Shown here one piece after another: positions 30,742 through 41,176 of a DNA stretch of 64,000 nucleotides. Under the pieces are notes generated by a model. The model made no database searches. It was not told the DNA's origin and saw nothing but the letters and a program-made list of their open reading frames with translations. The stretch covers positions 1 to 64,000 of the forward strand of contig LUZN01000004.1 in assembly GCA_001603665.1 (NCBI GenBank), in the 5' to 3' direction. The first letter of the stretch is position 1. Every line of letters starts with the position of its first letter. This DNA comes from Bacteroidales bacterium Bact_22. GTDB taxonomy: Bacteria > Bacteroidota > Bacteroidia > Bacteroidales > F082. A program made the position numbers and the translations under genes.

Positions 30742-31392
30742 ATGCTTTCAGTTAAGACATTTATATTCAATCAGATACAAGTCAACACCTATATCGTTTG
30801 CAACGAGAAGAAGGAGTGCGTGATTATCGATGCTGGCAATCTGGAGCCGTTTGAAGACGAGCAGATTCTGAATTACATCGAAAAAAACGGTCTAAAGCCG
30901 CTGATGCTGCTCAACACCCACTCGCATATCGACCATGTGATGGGAAACAAGGTCATTGCTGAGAAATACCATGTTGAACTGGCGGCGCATCCTATAGAGA
31001 AGCCGTTTTACGACAAAGTGTGGGCCTACGCGGCAGCTTTCGGCATCAACTTCACCCAAGATAGGTGCCTGAATCCAACGAAAGACCTCAATGACGGCGA
31101 CATCATCAAGGTTGGCGACGACGAGTTGAAGGTGCTGTTTACTCCGGGCCATTCTCCCGGACATATCTGTTTCTACGATGAAAAAGACGGCATCGTCTTC
31201 ACCGGCGACACCTTATTTTATAGGGGAATCGGACGCTGCGACCTCCCCGGAGGCAACTATTCAACAATAGAAAAAAGTCTCCGCGATGTGCTTTACCAGC
31301 TGCCCGACGACACAATCTGTTACTGCGGTCACGGCCCGCAGACTCGCCTCGGCGACGAAAAACGAAATAATCCTTATATTACTAGTTATTAG
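30742..31392 (+). CDS. MBL-fold metallo-hydrolase (glyoxalase II-like)
   Basis: NTHSHIDHVMGNKVI, FTPGHSPGHICFY, FTGDTLFYRGIGRCDLPGG, CGHGPQTRLGDEKRNNPY. Confidence 0.93.
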   Translation: MLSVKTFIFNQIQVNTYIVCNEKKECVIIDAGNLEPFEDEQILNYIEKNGLKPLMLLNTHSHIDHVMGNKVIAEKYHVELAAHPIEKPFYDKVWAYAAAFGINFTQDRCLNPTKDLNDGDIIKVGDDELKVLFTPGHSPGHICFYDEKDGIVFTGDTLFYRGIGRCDLPGGNYSTIEKSLRDVLYQLPDDTICYCGHGPQTRLGDEKRNNPYITSY

Positions 31393-31422
31393 TCGTCAAC
31401 TCATAATGACGACTAAAAAAAG

Positions 31423-31453
31423 AAAAAGTCTTGTAAATCTACAAGACTTTTTT
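31423..31453. terminator. bidirectional intrinsic terminator
   Basis: AAAAAGTCTTGTA-AATC-TACAAGACTTTTTT; serves the MBL gene on + and the tRNA on -. Confidence 0.88.
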
Positions 31454-31457
31454 GGTG

Positions 31458-31529
31458 TATCGGGTAAGGGAATCGAACCCTTATTTCGACAGTGAGAGTG
31501 TCGTTACCTAACCGTTAGTAGAACCCGAC
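31458..31529 (-). tRNA. tRNA-Glu (anticodon CTC)
   Basis: cloverleaf: GTCGGGT/ACCCGAT acceptor, CGACA-CTCTCAC-TGTCG anticodon arm, AAGGG-TTCGATT-CCCTT T-arm; no encoded CCA; TATTTTTG -7 box on - strand at 31543-31550. Confidence 0.85.
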
Positions 31530-31580
31530 CTAAATTGCGCTGCAAAAATACAACAATTTTTGACACGCGCAACAATTTTT

Positions 31581-33887
31581 TTAATTTTTCACTATTTTCT
31601 TCACCACGCTATTGCCTCTCCTGTCGCTGATTCTAACGAAGTACAAGCCCTCGCTCAAACTCTCGACATCGATTTCGTTTGTGTTTTCGACAAACAAAAC
31701 CTGCTGTCCGACAGCGTTGAAGATTGCTACACTCTGAACGTTGTTGCTTTCAATGTGCAAGACATTGTTCATCGGGTTAGGATATACCTTTGTCTCAACA
31801 GATACCTCGTTGATGCTCAATAATTCACCGTCGATGATCACATAATACGTAACGTTATTTTGGTCAGATACTATGCATATTGCTGTTTCCACATAATCTT
31901 TAATGTCCTTGCTCAGGTTTGGATTGACCCTAACGGTTAATTCGAAGTTTTGGCTAACTCCCAAAGTATAAGGTAATTCAGGATATTCTATCTCTAAATA
32001 CTGCACGTTAGAATGAGAGGTGCTTGTTGGCTCGTATACTTCTGTAATTACAATAGGTGTGTTAGAACCATAGTTACCATTGACGACGTATGGATGTGCT
32101 TGAGGTTCATTGACTGTTAACTCGACGTAAGGTGATCCCGGTATCCACAATCCCCAGTCTTCCAAGTTGCTGTTAAGCATTGCTGTTACAGTTCTAATGC
32201 CGACAGAAGTGCTAATTGTGATGGTTCTCTCGATGTAATCTTTTGTAGGAGGAACAAGGAAATCAACCACAACATGCATTGTGCCGCCTGCAGGTAAGGT
32301 TTCAGGGAATACTGATGGAGTTATCACCAAGTAGCTGTCGTTAGACTCAATGGAATTGATAACGATGTCATTGGTGGTTTCATTTATGATGTCGAATTCT
32401 TTTGATTCACCTATTTGTTCAAACCACAAAGTTGTTGGCGTAATCACTAGCTCGCCTGACGGGCTGTGAGGTCCGACAGTGAAATGGTGCGGGTCGAGCT
32501 CAGCAAAAACGGGCTGTGTGTAACGGTGTCCCGATTCATCGGCGCCGAAAACATAATAATCAATCTCCGAACCGCCTTGATAGCCGGTGATATAGCCTAC
32601 ATATTCGTCAGGCTCGCCAGTAGCTGTCATGTGTGCCACTTGATAAGCGCCGCCGTCGATGCTATAGTAAACCAATAATGAGTCCTGTTTTAAATCCATG
32701 CCGCTGTAGGCGATAAACTTGCTGGTTACAGGATATTCGGCTTGCCATTCCTCTTCGCCGTGATACACATCGCGATGGTCAACGAAGAGCATGTTGAAGT
32801 CCATCACGCCACGGGTGCGGCAGTGCAGAGCGTCGGTGTTCTCCCAGCTGGTGTACCAGTCATTGTTGGTCACTCCGACGATCTCATAACCTGGCATAGC
32901 CTCCTGATAAACTGCCAAAGCCTGCTGGTTGTAATTCGAGTTGCTGCCAAGTGGCACATACACCGATTTATTGAGAATCAATGAGTTAGTATATGGTGCG
33001 AGTGTGCTTCCACCAGGTTCCTGTACGCGGTAAACGTGGTAAGGATAGCCCCAGCAGCAGTTGGTTGTCGCAAAATAGTTGGCAACGGCATCGTAATCAG
33101 CAGCGTGGCTGTTGCTCGCCGGCAGCTGTGCAATCAAAATCTTGTCAGGTGCAAGGTACTTACCCCAGCAGTCGACGTGTGCAATGTAGTCGCCCTGAGG
33201 GTCGATGGTTACATGGTAAGGGTCAATGCCGAGATAGTCACGCATCTTTTGGCGCACGTTGGCTTCATTATTGCCGTTTTCCTGAAATACCAATTCGTCG
33301 CTAACGCCATGGCCACGGCCGTCTTCCATCATGTTACCGCCAGTGTGCTCAAGGTTCATGCCGTACATCGGGATCTGCCAATAGTTGGCAAACACGCCTG
33401 ACATGTTGTCGTCGTTAGGACGTGGACGGTTGTAGATATTGTCGACGATAGCTGGGTTTCTGTCCTCGAAGATGTACCACGGGCCGTAGTCGCGAACCCA
33501 ATATGAGTCGGAAGCGGCATTCACAAAATGAACATTGCTCATATTGACGCCTGCACTCTGGAATGTGTTCTGAGCACTGTTCTGCTGCGATGTTGAAACG
33601 ATGCAGTAAACCTGACAGTTGTTCGAAAGCTGTGCCACCAAACTTGTAGGAATTCCGAGAGGGTAACGGATCATCACACCCTGCATAGGCTCAAACTCCG
33701 CAACGAAACGTGGCGTGCCGGTCGGAGGAGGTGTCTCAGTGAAATTGACAGCCCTTACAGGCGTATTCATTTCTTCTTCCGAGAGATAATGCCATCTCTT
33801 CCAATCCGGAGTCTTCTGCTCTTGAGCGTTCACCTTAATGCCGAAGCACAAAGCGAAAACCATCAAACTAAGTAATATTTTCTTCAT
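31581..33887 (-). CDS. Porphyromonas-type peptidylarginine deiminase / agmatine deiminase family protein with T9SS sorting domain
   Basis: FEPMQGVMIRYPLG, DSYWVRDYGPWYIFED, EHTGGNMMEDGRG, HVDCWGKYLAPDKILI, TDALHCRTRGVMD; C-terminal KVYPNPMNNVLHIESNNVQSVAIFNAVGQQV...VVKKIVKN. Confidence 0.9.
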   Translation of the reverse strand: MKKILLSLMVFALCFGIKVNAQEQKTPDWKRWHYLSEEEMNTPVRAVNFTETPPPTGTPRFVAEFEPMQGVMIRYPLGIPTSLVAQLSNNCQVYCIVSTSQQNSAQNTFQSAGVNMSNVHFVNAASDSYWVRDYGPWYIFEDRNPAIVDNIYNRPRPNDDNMSGVFANYWQIPMYGMNLEHTGGNMMEDGRGHGVSDELVFQENGNNEANVRQKMRDYLGIDPYHVTIDPQGDYIAHVDCWGKYLAPDKILIAQLPASNSHAADYDAVANYFATTNCCWGYPYHVYRVQEPGGSTLAPYTNSLILNKSVYVPLGSNSNYNQQALAVYQEAMPGYEIVGVTNNDWYTSWENTDALHCRTRGVMDFNMLFVDHRDVYHGEEEWQAEYPVTSKFIAYSGMDLKQDSLLVYYSIDGGAYQVAHMTATGEPDEYVGYITGYQGGSEIDYYVFGADESGHRYTQPVFAELDPHHFTVGPHSPSGELVITPTTLWFEQIGESKEFDIINETTNDIVINSIESNDSYLVITPSVFPETLPAGGTMHVVVDFLVPPTKDYIERTITISTSVGIRTVTAMLNSNLEDWGLWIPGSPYVELTVNEPQAHPYVVNGNYGSNTPIVITEVYEPTSTSHSNVQYLEIEYPELPYTLGVSQNFELTVRVNPNLSKDIKDYVETAICIVSDQNNVTYYVIIDGELLSINEVSVETKVYPNPMNNVLHIESNNVQSVAIFNAVGQQVLFVENTNEIDVESLSEGLYFVRISDRRGNSVVKKIVKN

Positions 33888-33992
33888 ATTTTTAAATGAT
33901 TATTTCTAAATATTAGGCTGCAAAGATACTTAATTGTTGCATACAAGCGTTGTTTTTATTGAATTTTTTTGTAATTTTGCACTTTAAAAATA

Positions 33993-35726
33993 TTGAAAAT
34001 GAACTGCATCTTATTGATTTTCTTGGCTTTTGCTCCGATTAACGATACTATCGTAAAATCTGACACTTTAGCGATAAATCAACGCTTGATGAACGACTCC
34101 ATCGACATGTCGATTCTCGACGACGCGTACACGATGGATTCCATTGATTATAACCTTCCCGACAGCATTCAGGAGAAGATTCAGCAGATTTACGACGATG
34201 AAAACTCGGGAAAAGGTATCGTAGATGAGTCGCGCGATATGTTGGAAGCTATTGATACTCTTCAACTTATACCTTATTTTGATAATAGTTTAGAAAACAC
34301 TTGCAACTATCCTCCGGGATATATTCCGTCGTTCCCCGACAGTATCTACGCCCAGCGTATCGAAGAGCTGAACCGTAACACCACCATGGAACTCGTCTAC
34401 AACAAACATGTGAAGTCGTTTATTGATGTGTATGCAGTGCAAAAACGCGATAAAACCGAGCGAATACTGGGCTTGGCAGATGTCTATTTTCCACTTTTCG
34501 AACAGACTTTAGACAAGTATAATATGCCGCTCGAGCTTAAATATCTGGCTGTCGTGGAGTCGGCATTAAACCCTCGCGCTGGCTCGTGGGCCGGTGCTAA
34601 AGGCCTCTGGCAGTTTATGTATGCCACTGGAAAGACTTATAAACTCAATGTCACCACACTGGTCGACGACCGCTACGACCCTCTGAAGTCGACGGAAGCC
34701 GCCTGTCAGCACCTCAACGACCTTTACAAGACCTTTGGCGACTGGTTCCTAGCTCTCGCGGCCTATAACTCAGGCGCAGGCAACGTGAAAAAAGCTATCC
34801 GCAGAGCCGGAGGCATCAAGAATTACTGGGCAATATGGCCTTATCTGCCTCGCGAGACCCGCGGCTATGTACCAGCCTTCATCGCAGTCAACTACGTGAT
34901 GAACTACCCAGCCGAGCATAACATCTGTCCGCTCGACCCTGGAATCATCAAAAACGGCATCGACACCGTGATGGTGCACGACGCGCTGCATTTCGACCAG
35001 CTCAACGAGATGCTCGGCGTCCCGATGGAAGACCTTAAATTCTTCAACCCTCAATACACGAAGTCGATAATCCCGGCAACGGCAAAACAGCCGATGATAC
35101 TGAGGATTCCTGAGAAATATGTAGGCGAATATATCGACCACGAGAAAGAACTGTATACCTATAGGACCAAGAGCGGCATCGACAAGGAGAAGATGCAGGA
35201 GCAGATGAAGCAGATCTCCGACCGTAGCGTGCATATCGTGAAGAAAGGCGAGACGCTGAGCGCCATAGCGAAGAAATATCACGTCGGCGTGAAACAGCTC
35301 AGGTCGTGGAACAACCTGAAGTCGGATAACCTCAAGATAGGGCAGAAGCTCATAGTCTACAGCTCAGGCGCACCAATGGCACAGGCAGGTAACGCCAAGC
35401 CGGTGGAACGCTCCACAACGCAGACCACCCACGTGGTGAAATCGGGCGAGACACTCGGCAAGATCGCACAGAAATACAAATGCTCGGTCACCGACCTCAA
35501 GAAGTGGAATAACCTCAAAAACAACACCATCAAGGTCGGACAGAAGCTGAAAGTCTACCCGCCTGAGACACAGAGTGGCGGTAACACTAACACCACTTAC
35601 ACAGTAAAATCAGGCGATAGCCTCTGGTCGATAGCCAAGAAGCACAACGTGACGGTCGACTATATCAAGCAGAAAAACAACTTGAAGTCGAACGAGCTGA
35701 AAGTCGGTCAGAAGTTAAAACTTTAA
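33993..35726 (+). CDS. lytic transglycosylase with three C-terminal LysM repeats (MltD-like)
   Basis: [58 protein letters not shown]; LysM repeats [54 protein letters not shown]. Confidence 0.93.
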   Translation: MKMNCILLIFLAFAPINDTIVKSDTLAINQRLMNDSIDMSILDDAYTMDSIDYNLPDSIQEKIQQIYDDENSGKGIVDESRDMLEAIDTLQLIPYFDNSLENTCNYPPGYIPSFPDSIYAQRIEELNRNTTMELVYNKHVKSFIDVYAVQKRDKTERILGLADVYFPLFEQTLDKYNMPLELKYLAVVESALNPRAGSWAGAKGLWQFMYATGKTYKLNVTTLVDDRYDPLKSTEAACQHLNDLYKTFGDWFLALAAYNSGAGNVKKAIRRAGGIKNYWAIWPYLPRETRGYVPAFIAVNYVMNYPAEHNICPLDPGIIKNGIDTVMVHDALHFDQLNEMLGVPMEDLKFFNPQYTKSIIPATAKQPMILRIPEKYVGEYIDHEKELYTYRTKSGIDKEKMQEQMKQISDRSVHIVKKGETLSAIAKKYHVGVKQLRSWNNLKSDNLKIGQKLIVYSSGAPMAQAGNAKPVERSTTQTTHVVKSGETLGKIAQKYKCSVTDLKKWNNLKNNTIKVGQKLKVYPPETQSGGNTNTTYTVKSGDSLWSIAKKHNVTVDYIKQKNNLKSNELKVGQKLKL

Positions 35727-36710
35727 ACTCCAGATTATCGTCTCAACCTGCCTCAACAGATCGCGTTTCGGCTTGTTGGGGTAGTAGATGTAACCCATGA
35801 CAGTAATCAACCTGGTGGCTTCCGGGTTGATTATTGTGTATGCGACGTACGGTCCGCCCATAAACTCACCGACGGTGTTCCACTGTCCGCGCATCTCAAC
35901 GGCGTAACCTGCAGGAAAATCAGGGATTATCTCGAAATAAGGCGGCACAAACTCGGTGTCCAAAGCCATGTAGCTGCCGTCGGCCGGGCCCGGGATGTAT
36001 TTCTTCAAAACAGAATCGCATGTCTTGATGAGTCTGTCTTCATTCAAATCATCAGTGCTTTTATAAGGAATCTGGTAGACTACCAAGCCGAAGCTCTTGT
36101 CGGTCTCCTCCTTGCGAAGCCAGGTGCAATAGTCTTTGTTCGACGCCACATAATAACCCTCAGGCACCGTCATGGTGAAGCCGTAGGCGTTTTTCAAGGT
36201 CTCCATCACCTTGGCGTTGGCCATCGGACGGAAGAAATCCATGAAACGGGCACGTTCGTTCTTGTCGAATATCTTTTTCAACTCATCTTTTTGATTATCA
36301 AACATTTTGATCCATGTCGCTGCATCTTTTGCCTTGATTCTGATGGCATATTGCGGCGCCGACTGCCAGTCGTACTGCGACTCGATGATGGGGTTCGGCA
36401 GGTCGGGAACGATCTCGGCGAAGATGATGTTACGGTGTTTCTTAAACATGTCGTTGAGCGCGTTGATGTTGATATGCGCCACGCGGAAAGTCTTCTCGGG
36501 CTGCGGAAGTCCATATTGGACGTCTTCGAAGAAGTCGCGCACCGCCTGACCTATGCTGCCGTTCCACTGCTCGTCGTTCTGTGTCACCAGCAGAATCTCG
36601 GAAGTGCCGCCAACGGAGCGGTCTTTGGTCTGTCCGGCTTTCTTATTCGTACAAGAAACTAAAATCGCAACCAAAGCGATTGCAAAAGTTATAAGATGAA
36701 GTTTTTTCAT
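35715..36710 (-). CDS. DUF4837-like lipoprotein
   Basis: lipobox [30 protein letters not shown]...[13 protein letters not shown]; family name by recollection. Confidence 0.65.
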   Translation of the reverse strand: MKKLHLITFAIALVAILVSCTNKKAGQTKDRSVGGTSEILLVTQNDEQWNGSIGQAVRDFFEDVQYGLPQPEKTFRVAHININALNDMFKKHRNIIFAEIVPDLPNPIIESQYDWQSAPQYAIRIKAKDAATWIKMFDNQKDELKKIFDKNERARFMDFFRPMANAKVMETLKNAYGFTMTVPEGYYVASNKDYCTWLRKEETDKSFGLVVYQIPYKSTDDLNEDRLIKTCDSVLKKYIPGPADGSYMALDTEFVPPYFEIIPDFPAGYAVEMRGQWNTVGEFMGGPYVAYTIINPEATRLITVMGYIYYPNKPKRDLLRQVETIIWSLKF

Positions 36711-36776
36711 AGTGATTAAATTTCTTTTTCAACGTCACAAAATTAAAAAATATTTTGATTGCATTAAAATAATTGG

Positions 36777-36784
36777 TAACTTTG
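36777..36784 (+). promoter_or_regulatory. Bacteroidota -7 box (TAACTTTG) with upstream TTTG at 36754-36757
   Basis: TAnnTTTG with TTTG 19 bp upstream, before mvaD. Confidence 0.65.
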
Positions 36785-36808
36785 CATCATAATTGAGACA
36801 AAATTGAT

Positions 36809-37825
36809 ATGAACGGGTTTTCAGTTTCAGCATCTTCTCCTTCTAACATCGCCATAGTGAAATACTGGGGCAAACACGGCAACCAGCTGCCCAACAACCC
36901 TTCGATAAGCTTCACCTTGAGCCGCTGCCACACCGAGACGCAGATAAAAGTCGGCGAAAACGGAGGCGCGAAGTACTCGATGCAATTCTTTTTCGAAGGT
37001 AAGGAGTCGCCGAAGTTTCAGGAGAAGATAGAGAAGTATCTCGTTGATAATCAGCAATATTTTGGTTTTTTGAACGGTCTGGATCTCGTCGTCGAGAGCC
37101 GTAACACCTTCCCGCATTCGTCGGGTATCGCCTCGAGTGCCGCCTCGATGAGCGCGCTGGTGCTCTGTCTGCTGAAGATCGAACAAAAGGTCAGCGGCGG
37201 TGTTGCGCCCCTCGATATGCGTAAGGCCTCGTTCCTGTCCAGGCTGGCCTCGGGAAGCGCAGCACGTTCCGTCTACCACGTGATGGCCCTCTGGGGCGCA
37301 ACACCTTCGGTGGCGGAGAGTTCCGACGACTACGCGGTGCCGCTGGCCGACATCGTGAGCCCTGTCTTCAAGACGTATCACGACAGCATACTCATCGTCT
37401 CCAACAAAGAGAAGAGCGTGTCGTCGCGCGTGGGCCACTCGCTGATGAACGGCCATCCGCTGGCAGAGAAACGTTATGCAACAGCGCGCGAAAACACGGA
37501 ACGACTGCTGAAAGTGCTGCAAAATGGTGACCTCGACGCTTTTATCGACATAGCCGAAAGCGAGGCGCTCCAGCTTCACGAGATGATGGCGACGTCGACG
37601 CCTCCTTACAAACTGATGGAACCTAACACCTTGGAAATCATCGGTTTAATCAGACGTTTTCGCCAAGAAACCAAAATCCCGGCATGCTTCACCCTCGACG
37701 CAGGCCCTAACGTGCATCTGCTTTACCCTGAAGCCTACGAAAAACAGGTGAAAAGCTTGATAAAAGACAATCTCTTATCTTACTGTCATGATAATCAATG
37801 CATTGACGACGTCGTTCAACAATAA
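36809..37825 (+). CDS. mvaD: diphosphomevalonate decarboxylase
   Basis: SPSNIAIVKYWGKHGNQLPNNPSISFTLS, NTFPHSSGIASSAASMSALVLCL, CFTLDAGPNVHLLYP. Confidence 0.95.
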   Translation: MNGFSVSASSPSNIAIVKYWGKHGNQLPNNPSISFTLSRCHTETQIKVGENGGAKYSMQFFFEGKESPKFQEKIEKYLVDNQQYFGFLNGLDLVVESRNTFPHSSGIASSAASMSALVLCLLKIEQKVSGGVAPLDMRKASFLSRLASGSAARSVYHVMALWGATPSVAESSDDYAVPLADIVSPVFKTYHDSILIVSNKEKSVSSRVGHSLMNGHPLAEKRYATARENTERLLKVLQNGDLDAFIDIAESEALQLHEMMATSTPPYKLMEPNTLEIIGLIRRFRQETKIPACFTLDAGPNVHLLYPEAYEKQVKSLIKDNLLSYCHDNQCIDDVVQQ

Positions 37826-37843
37826 AATGAAAAATATTCTGTC

Positions 37844-38746
37844 ATGGAAATAAAGAAATATTACGGTAAAGTCATCCTTTTTGGTGAATATTCAATGATT
37901 TTCGGCTCGCCGGCACTGCTCATGCCGCTTTACACGGGCGAGTCCCACTGGGACTATATCTGGCGCAACCACGGCAAGAAAAACTACTCTTCAAACCGCA
38001 GCCTGCATATCTTCGCCAACTATCTCGAAGGTAACGAATATTTTACCGAACATATTGACGTTCAGAAGTTTAGGGCTGAGCTCAAGAAAGGTCTCTTCCT
38101 CGACTCGTGCATCCCGTCGGGCTACGGCGTCGGTAGCTCCGGGGCCCTCACTGCCGCCGTCTACGACCGTTTCAAATCGGATGAGATCGAAGACCCGATG
38201 GTGCTGAAGAAGTTCCTCGGCGACATGGAAAACTGCTTCCACGGCAGCAGCTCGGGCCTCGACCCGCTGCAGTGCTACCTCGGCAAGCCGTTCATCCTCA
38301 CCGAAGACAAAAAGATAGAGATTCTCGACAAAGATTTCGTGCCCGATGGCTTGCATATCTTCTTGATTGACAGTAACATAAAGAGCGAGACGAAGGCTCT
38401 CGTCAACTATTACAAGGAACAGCGCGAAGACCCTCGCTACCTGAAGGCTTTCAACGAGCTTTACTATCCTTTCGTGGGTCGCTGTATCAACTCGCTGGTG
38501 TCGGGCGACATCGATAAATTCTTCGACGACCTGGCGCATCTGTCTTATTATCAGACAGTTATGCTGCGTCCGATGATAACCGACAACATGCTGCCGCTCT
38601 TCCCGCTGAAGCGGAAAGACGTGCATTTCCAGATTAAGATATGCGGATCAGGCGGCGGCGGTTACTTCCTCGGTTTTGCCGACGATGTGGATGCCACAAA
38701 CGAGTTTATGAAGGAAGAAGGATTCCCTATCACCTGGCTTATCTAG
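37844..38746 (+). CDS. mevalonate kinase (GHMP kinase)
   Basis: KVILFGEYSMIFGSPALLMPL, IPSGYGVGSSGALTAAVYDRF, ICGSGGGGYFLGF; next to mvaD. Confidence 0.88.
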   Translation: MEIKKYYGKVILFGEYSMIFGSPALLMPLYTGESHWDYIWRNHGKKNYSSNRSLHIFANYLEGNEYFTEHIDVQKFRAELKKGLFLDSCIPSGYGVGSSGALTAAVYDRFKSDEIEDPMVLKKFLGDMENCFHGSSSGLDPLQCYLGKPFILTEDKKIEILDKDFVPDGLHIFLIDSNIKSETKALVNYYKEQREDPRYLKAFNELYYPFVGRCINSLVSGDIDKFFDDLAHLSYYQTVMLRPMITDNMLPLFPLKRKDVHFQIKICGSGGGGYFLGFADDVDATNEFMKEEGFPITWLI

Positions 38747-38755
38747 CTGATACTC

Positions 38756-41176
38756 TTAGTGATAGAGTATATTCAGCTCCGGACGGCTGGCTCTCAGCTT
38801 GCCGATCTCCTTGGCTCTCACTCTCGAGCCGATAGCTTTGATGTATTTCAACGATTCGAGGTTCGCCACCGGCGCCAGCGATCTTACACTGGTGTTGGAG
38901 ATGTCGAGCTCCTCGAGTGTGGTGCACTGTGCCAGCACCTTGATGTTCTTGACGCTGCTGTTGGCGATGTCGAGCACACGCAGCTTCTTCATGTTCTCAA
39001 GCGGGTTGAGGTCGGTGATGCGGGTGTTTTCTATCGAAAGCACCTCGAGCGAGGTAACGGGGGCCAAAGCCATAATGTCGCTCAGGGCGTTGCCGTCGAT
39101 GTGCAACTCCCTCAGCACCTTCATGCCGCTCAGCGGACTCAGGTCGGTGATATGGTTGTCTTTGATGCTAAGCTTTTTAAGGAACATCAGCTTCGTCAGC
39201 GGCTCCAGACTCGTTATCATGGTCTTGGTGTCGACCGTAATCTCTTCGATGTCGGCAACGCCCTGAAGCTGCTCCGCCGTAGGGTTGGTGTCCATGGCGA
39301 CGATGCCTCTGAACACGTCCCTCCAGCTGGCGTCGAGTGTGTTCCACCAGCTACGCAAACCGACGGTCTGGTAGATGACAGTCACACCTTGGACAGCCGT
39401 CCGGAGCTTAAACACCTGCTCGGAGTTGACGTTGCTGTGGTCGGCCTTCACAATGGCGAGGCTCTTCATGTTGCACAGCGGCGACAAATCCGAAACTGGA
39501 GCGTAGTCCATGTTGATTTCCAATAAGTTACTGAGATTCTCAAGTGGCTTCAAGTCATGCACCTTCGTCGCCTTCAAGTTGAGATACTTGAGGTTATGTA
39601 AGCCGTGAAGCGGCGTCAGGTCGGTGATGGACGTGCCTTCGATATTCAGCCTCTCCAAGCCGGTGAGTCGCTCAACAGGCGCTGCATCGTTGAAGGCAGT
39701 GCTCAAAGTCAGCGATTTCATGCTTATGATGATGTGCAGCTCCTCCGGACTCGGCTCGATGCTGGTGTTGTTTTGCGAAGCTAACACCTGTTTCCAAGCC
39801 ATCGGGAGGCCTTCCCACCAATCCTGCAGCGCCTTGGTCTCGTAGATGACCATGACGCCGTTGTTTTCGCGCTTGAACTCGGCAGCTTTTTCCGAGTCGA
39901 TGAGCGTGTTGTCGCAGTAAATCCTCACCAGATGCGTCATATCCTTCAAAGGCATGAGGTTGCTGATGTTGGTGTTTCTACACTGTAACTCATTGAGTCT
40001 GCTTAAGTTAGCTACAGGCGTCAAGTCGGTGACAGGAGTGTTGTCGATGATCAGCAGCTGTAGGTTCTCGAGGTGCTCGATAGCTTTCAAGTCGGAGATC
40101 GCCGTGTTGCTGATGTTGAGGTAACGCAGCGACTGCGGCAGCTCGATGGAGTCGAGACTCGTCACCTTAGTGCCCGAGATGTCGAGGTCGGTGAGCTGGG
40201 TATACATCTCTATGATGCTGATGTCGTCGAGGTCGAGGTTCGCTACATTCAGCACCTTGATGTCGTTGGTGTAACGCAGGTCAGAGATGCTTTTTATGGC
40301 AGTGTTGCTGATGTTTAACCTATTGAGTTTGTTGAGGTTACGAATAGGAGAGATGTCGTCGACGTCGGTGCCCGAGCAGTCGAAGTTCTGCAGGTCCGAC
40401 AGCTCGTAAAGCGGGTCGAGCGAGTGTATCAGCTTATTGCCGCTGATGTCGATGTCGGTGATCTTCGTGAAGTTTGTCAGTCGGGCATAAAGTCGAGGCA
40501 TGTCGTAAGGGATGGTGCTCTCCACGAGACTGTCGTCGACGATGACTACCTGGTCGCGGTAGATATGCACTATCTGGCCTTCGCCGAAGTAGAGCTTCCA
40601 AGCTGCCGACATCCTGTTCCACCAAGTCCTAAGTTCTTCAGTCTCATTGGGTTTGGTGGTATACATACTTGCGATTTTCAGATCTTTCTTTGCCGGGTCG
40701 ATATTGACTTCCATAAACCTCTTGCAGCTGTTGTTGACCGAGTCGCCAACGATGTTATGGCCGGCAATCGTACGCATCATCGTCACCTTGAAATATGTGT
40801 CGCCGTTTTCATTGACCTGCGGCTTTATATCGTCAATTTTAAAGGTGAATTTTACGTCTTTAAAAAAGAAATCGATATCTTTGAGATAAGCCTGAACATC
40901 CTTATTTATATAGGTGCTCCGGTTATCGTCGAGGTCGTCTTCAATCTGGACCTCATCGTCTAAAAAGATCTTGGCATAGCTTTCCTTGAAGATGATATCC
41001 TTCTCTTGCGCAGTGGCTTCAGGGTCCCCGATGAATGAGAATGTCTCTTCGAGATACCTCACCATCATCTGGATCTGTCCCGAATATTCTTCAATTTCAG
41101 CGCTGCTGAGTTCGTTCTGCGCAAAGATGCTTTGGCAGGAAAAGAATAAAATCGCAAATAAAACTAATCTCTTCAT
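38756..41176 (-). CDS. secreted modular leucine-rich-repeat protein
   Basis: signal peptide; three LRR blocks each preceded by a WW-x(6)-W segment (RTWWNRMSAAWK, QDWWEGLPMAWK, RSWWNTLDASWR). Confidence 0.85.
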   Translation of the reverse strand: MKRLVLFAILFFSCQSIFAQNELSSAEIEEYSGQIQMMVRYLEETFSFIGDPEATAQEKDIIFKESYAKIFLDDEVQIEDDLDDNRSTYINKDVQAYLKDIDFFFKDVKFTFKIDDIKPQVNENGDTYFKVTMMRTIAGHNIVGDSVNNSCKRFMEVNIDPAKKDLKIASMYTTKPNETEELRTWWNRMSAAWKLYFGEGQIVHIYRDQVVIVDDSLVESTIPYDMPRLYARLTNFTKITDIDISGNKLIHSLDPLYELSDLQNFDCSGTDVDDISPIRNLNKLNRLNISNTAIKSISDLRYTNDIKVLNVANLDLDDISIIEMYTQLTDLDISGTKVTSLDSIELPQSLRYLNISNTAISDLKAIEHLENLQLLIIDNTPVTDLTPVANLSRLNELQCRNTNISNLMPLKDMTHLVRIYCDNTLIDSEKAAEFKRENNGVMVIYETKALQDWWEGLPMAWKQVLASQNNTSIEPSPEELHIIISMKSLTLSTAFNDAAPVERLTGLERLNIEGTSITDLTPLHGLHNLKYLNLKATKVHDLKPLENLSNLLEINMDYAPVSDLSPLCNMKSLAIVKADHSNVNSEQVFKLRTAVQGVTVIYQTVGLRSWWNTLDASWRDVFRGIVAMDTNPTAEQLQGVADIEEITVDTKTMITSLEPLTKLMFLKKLSIKDNHITDLSPLSGMKVLRELHIDGNALSDIMALAPVTSLEVLSIENTRITDLNPLENMKKLRVLDIANSSVKNIKVLAQCTTLEELDISNTSVRSLAPVANLESLKYIKAIGSRVRAKEIGKLRASRPELNILYH

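Noticed and set aside
34900-35726. Periodic similarity in the lytic transglycosylase 3' end considered as a DNA repeat
   Set aside because: Explained by three LysM domains at protein level.
36827-37579. 250-aa minus-strand ORF within mvaD
   Set aside because: Shadow ORF opposite conserved GHMP-type coding sequence; His/Arg/Val-rich translation without motifs.
37991-38626. 211-aa minus-strand ORF within the mevalonate kinase gene
   Set aside because: Shadow ORF of a conserved gene; no ribosome-binding or promoter context.
38759-39526. 255-aa plus-strand ORF opposite the LRR gene
   Set aside because: Antisense of a repetitive LRR coding region, which keeps several frames open by composition.
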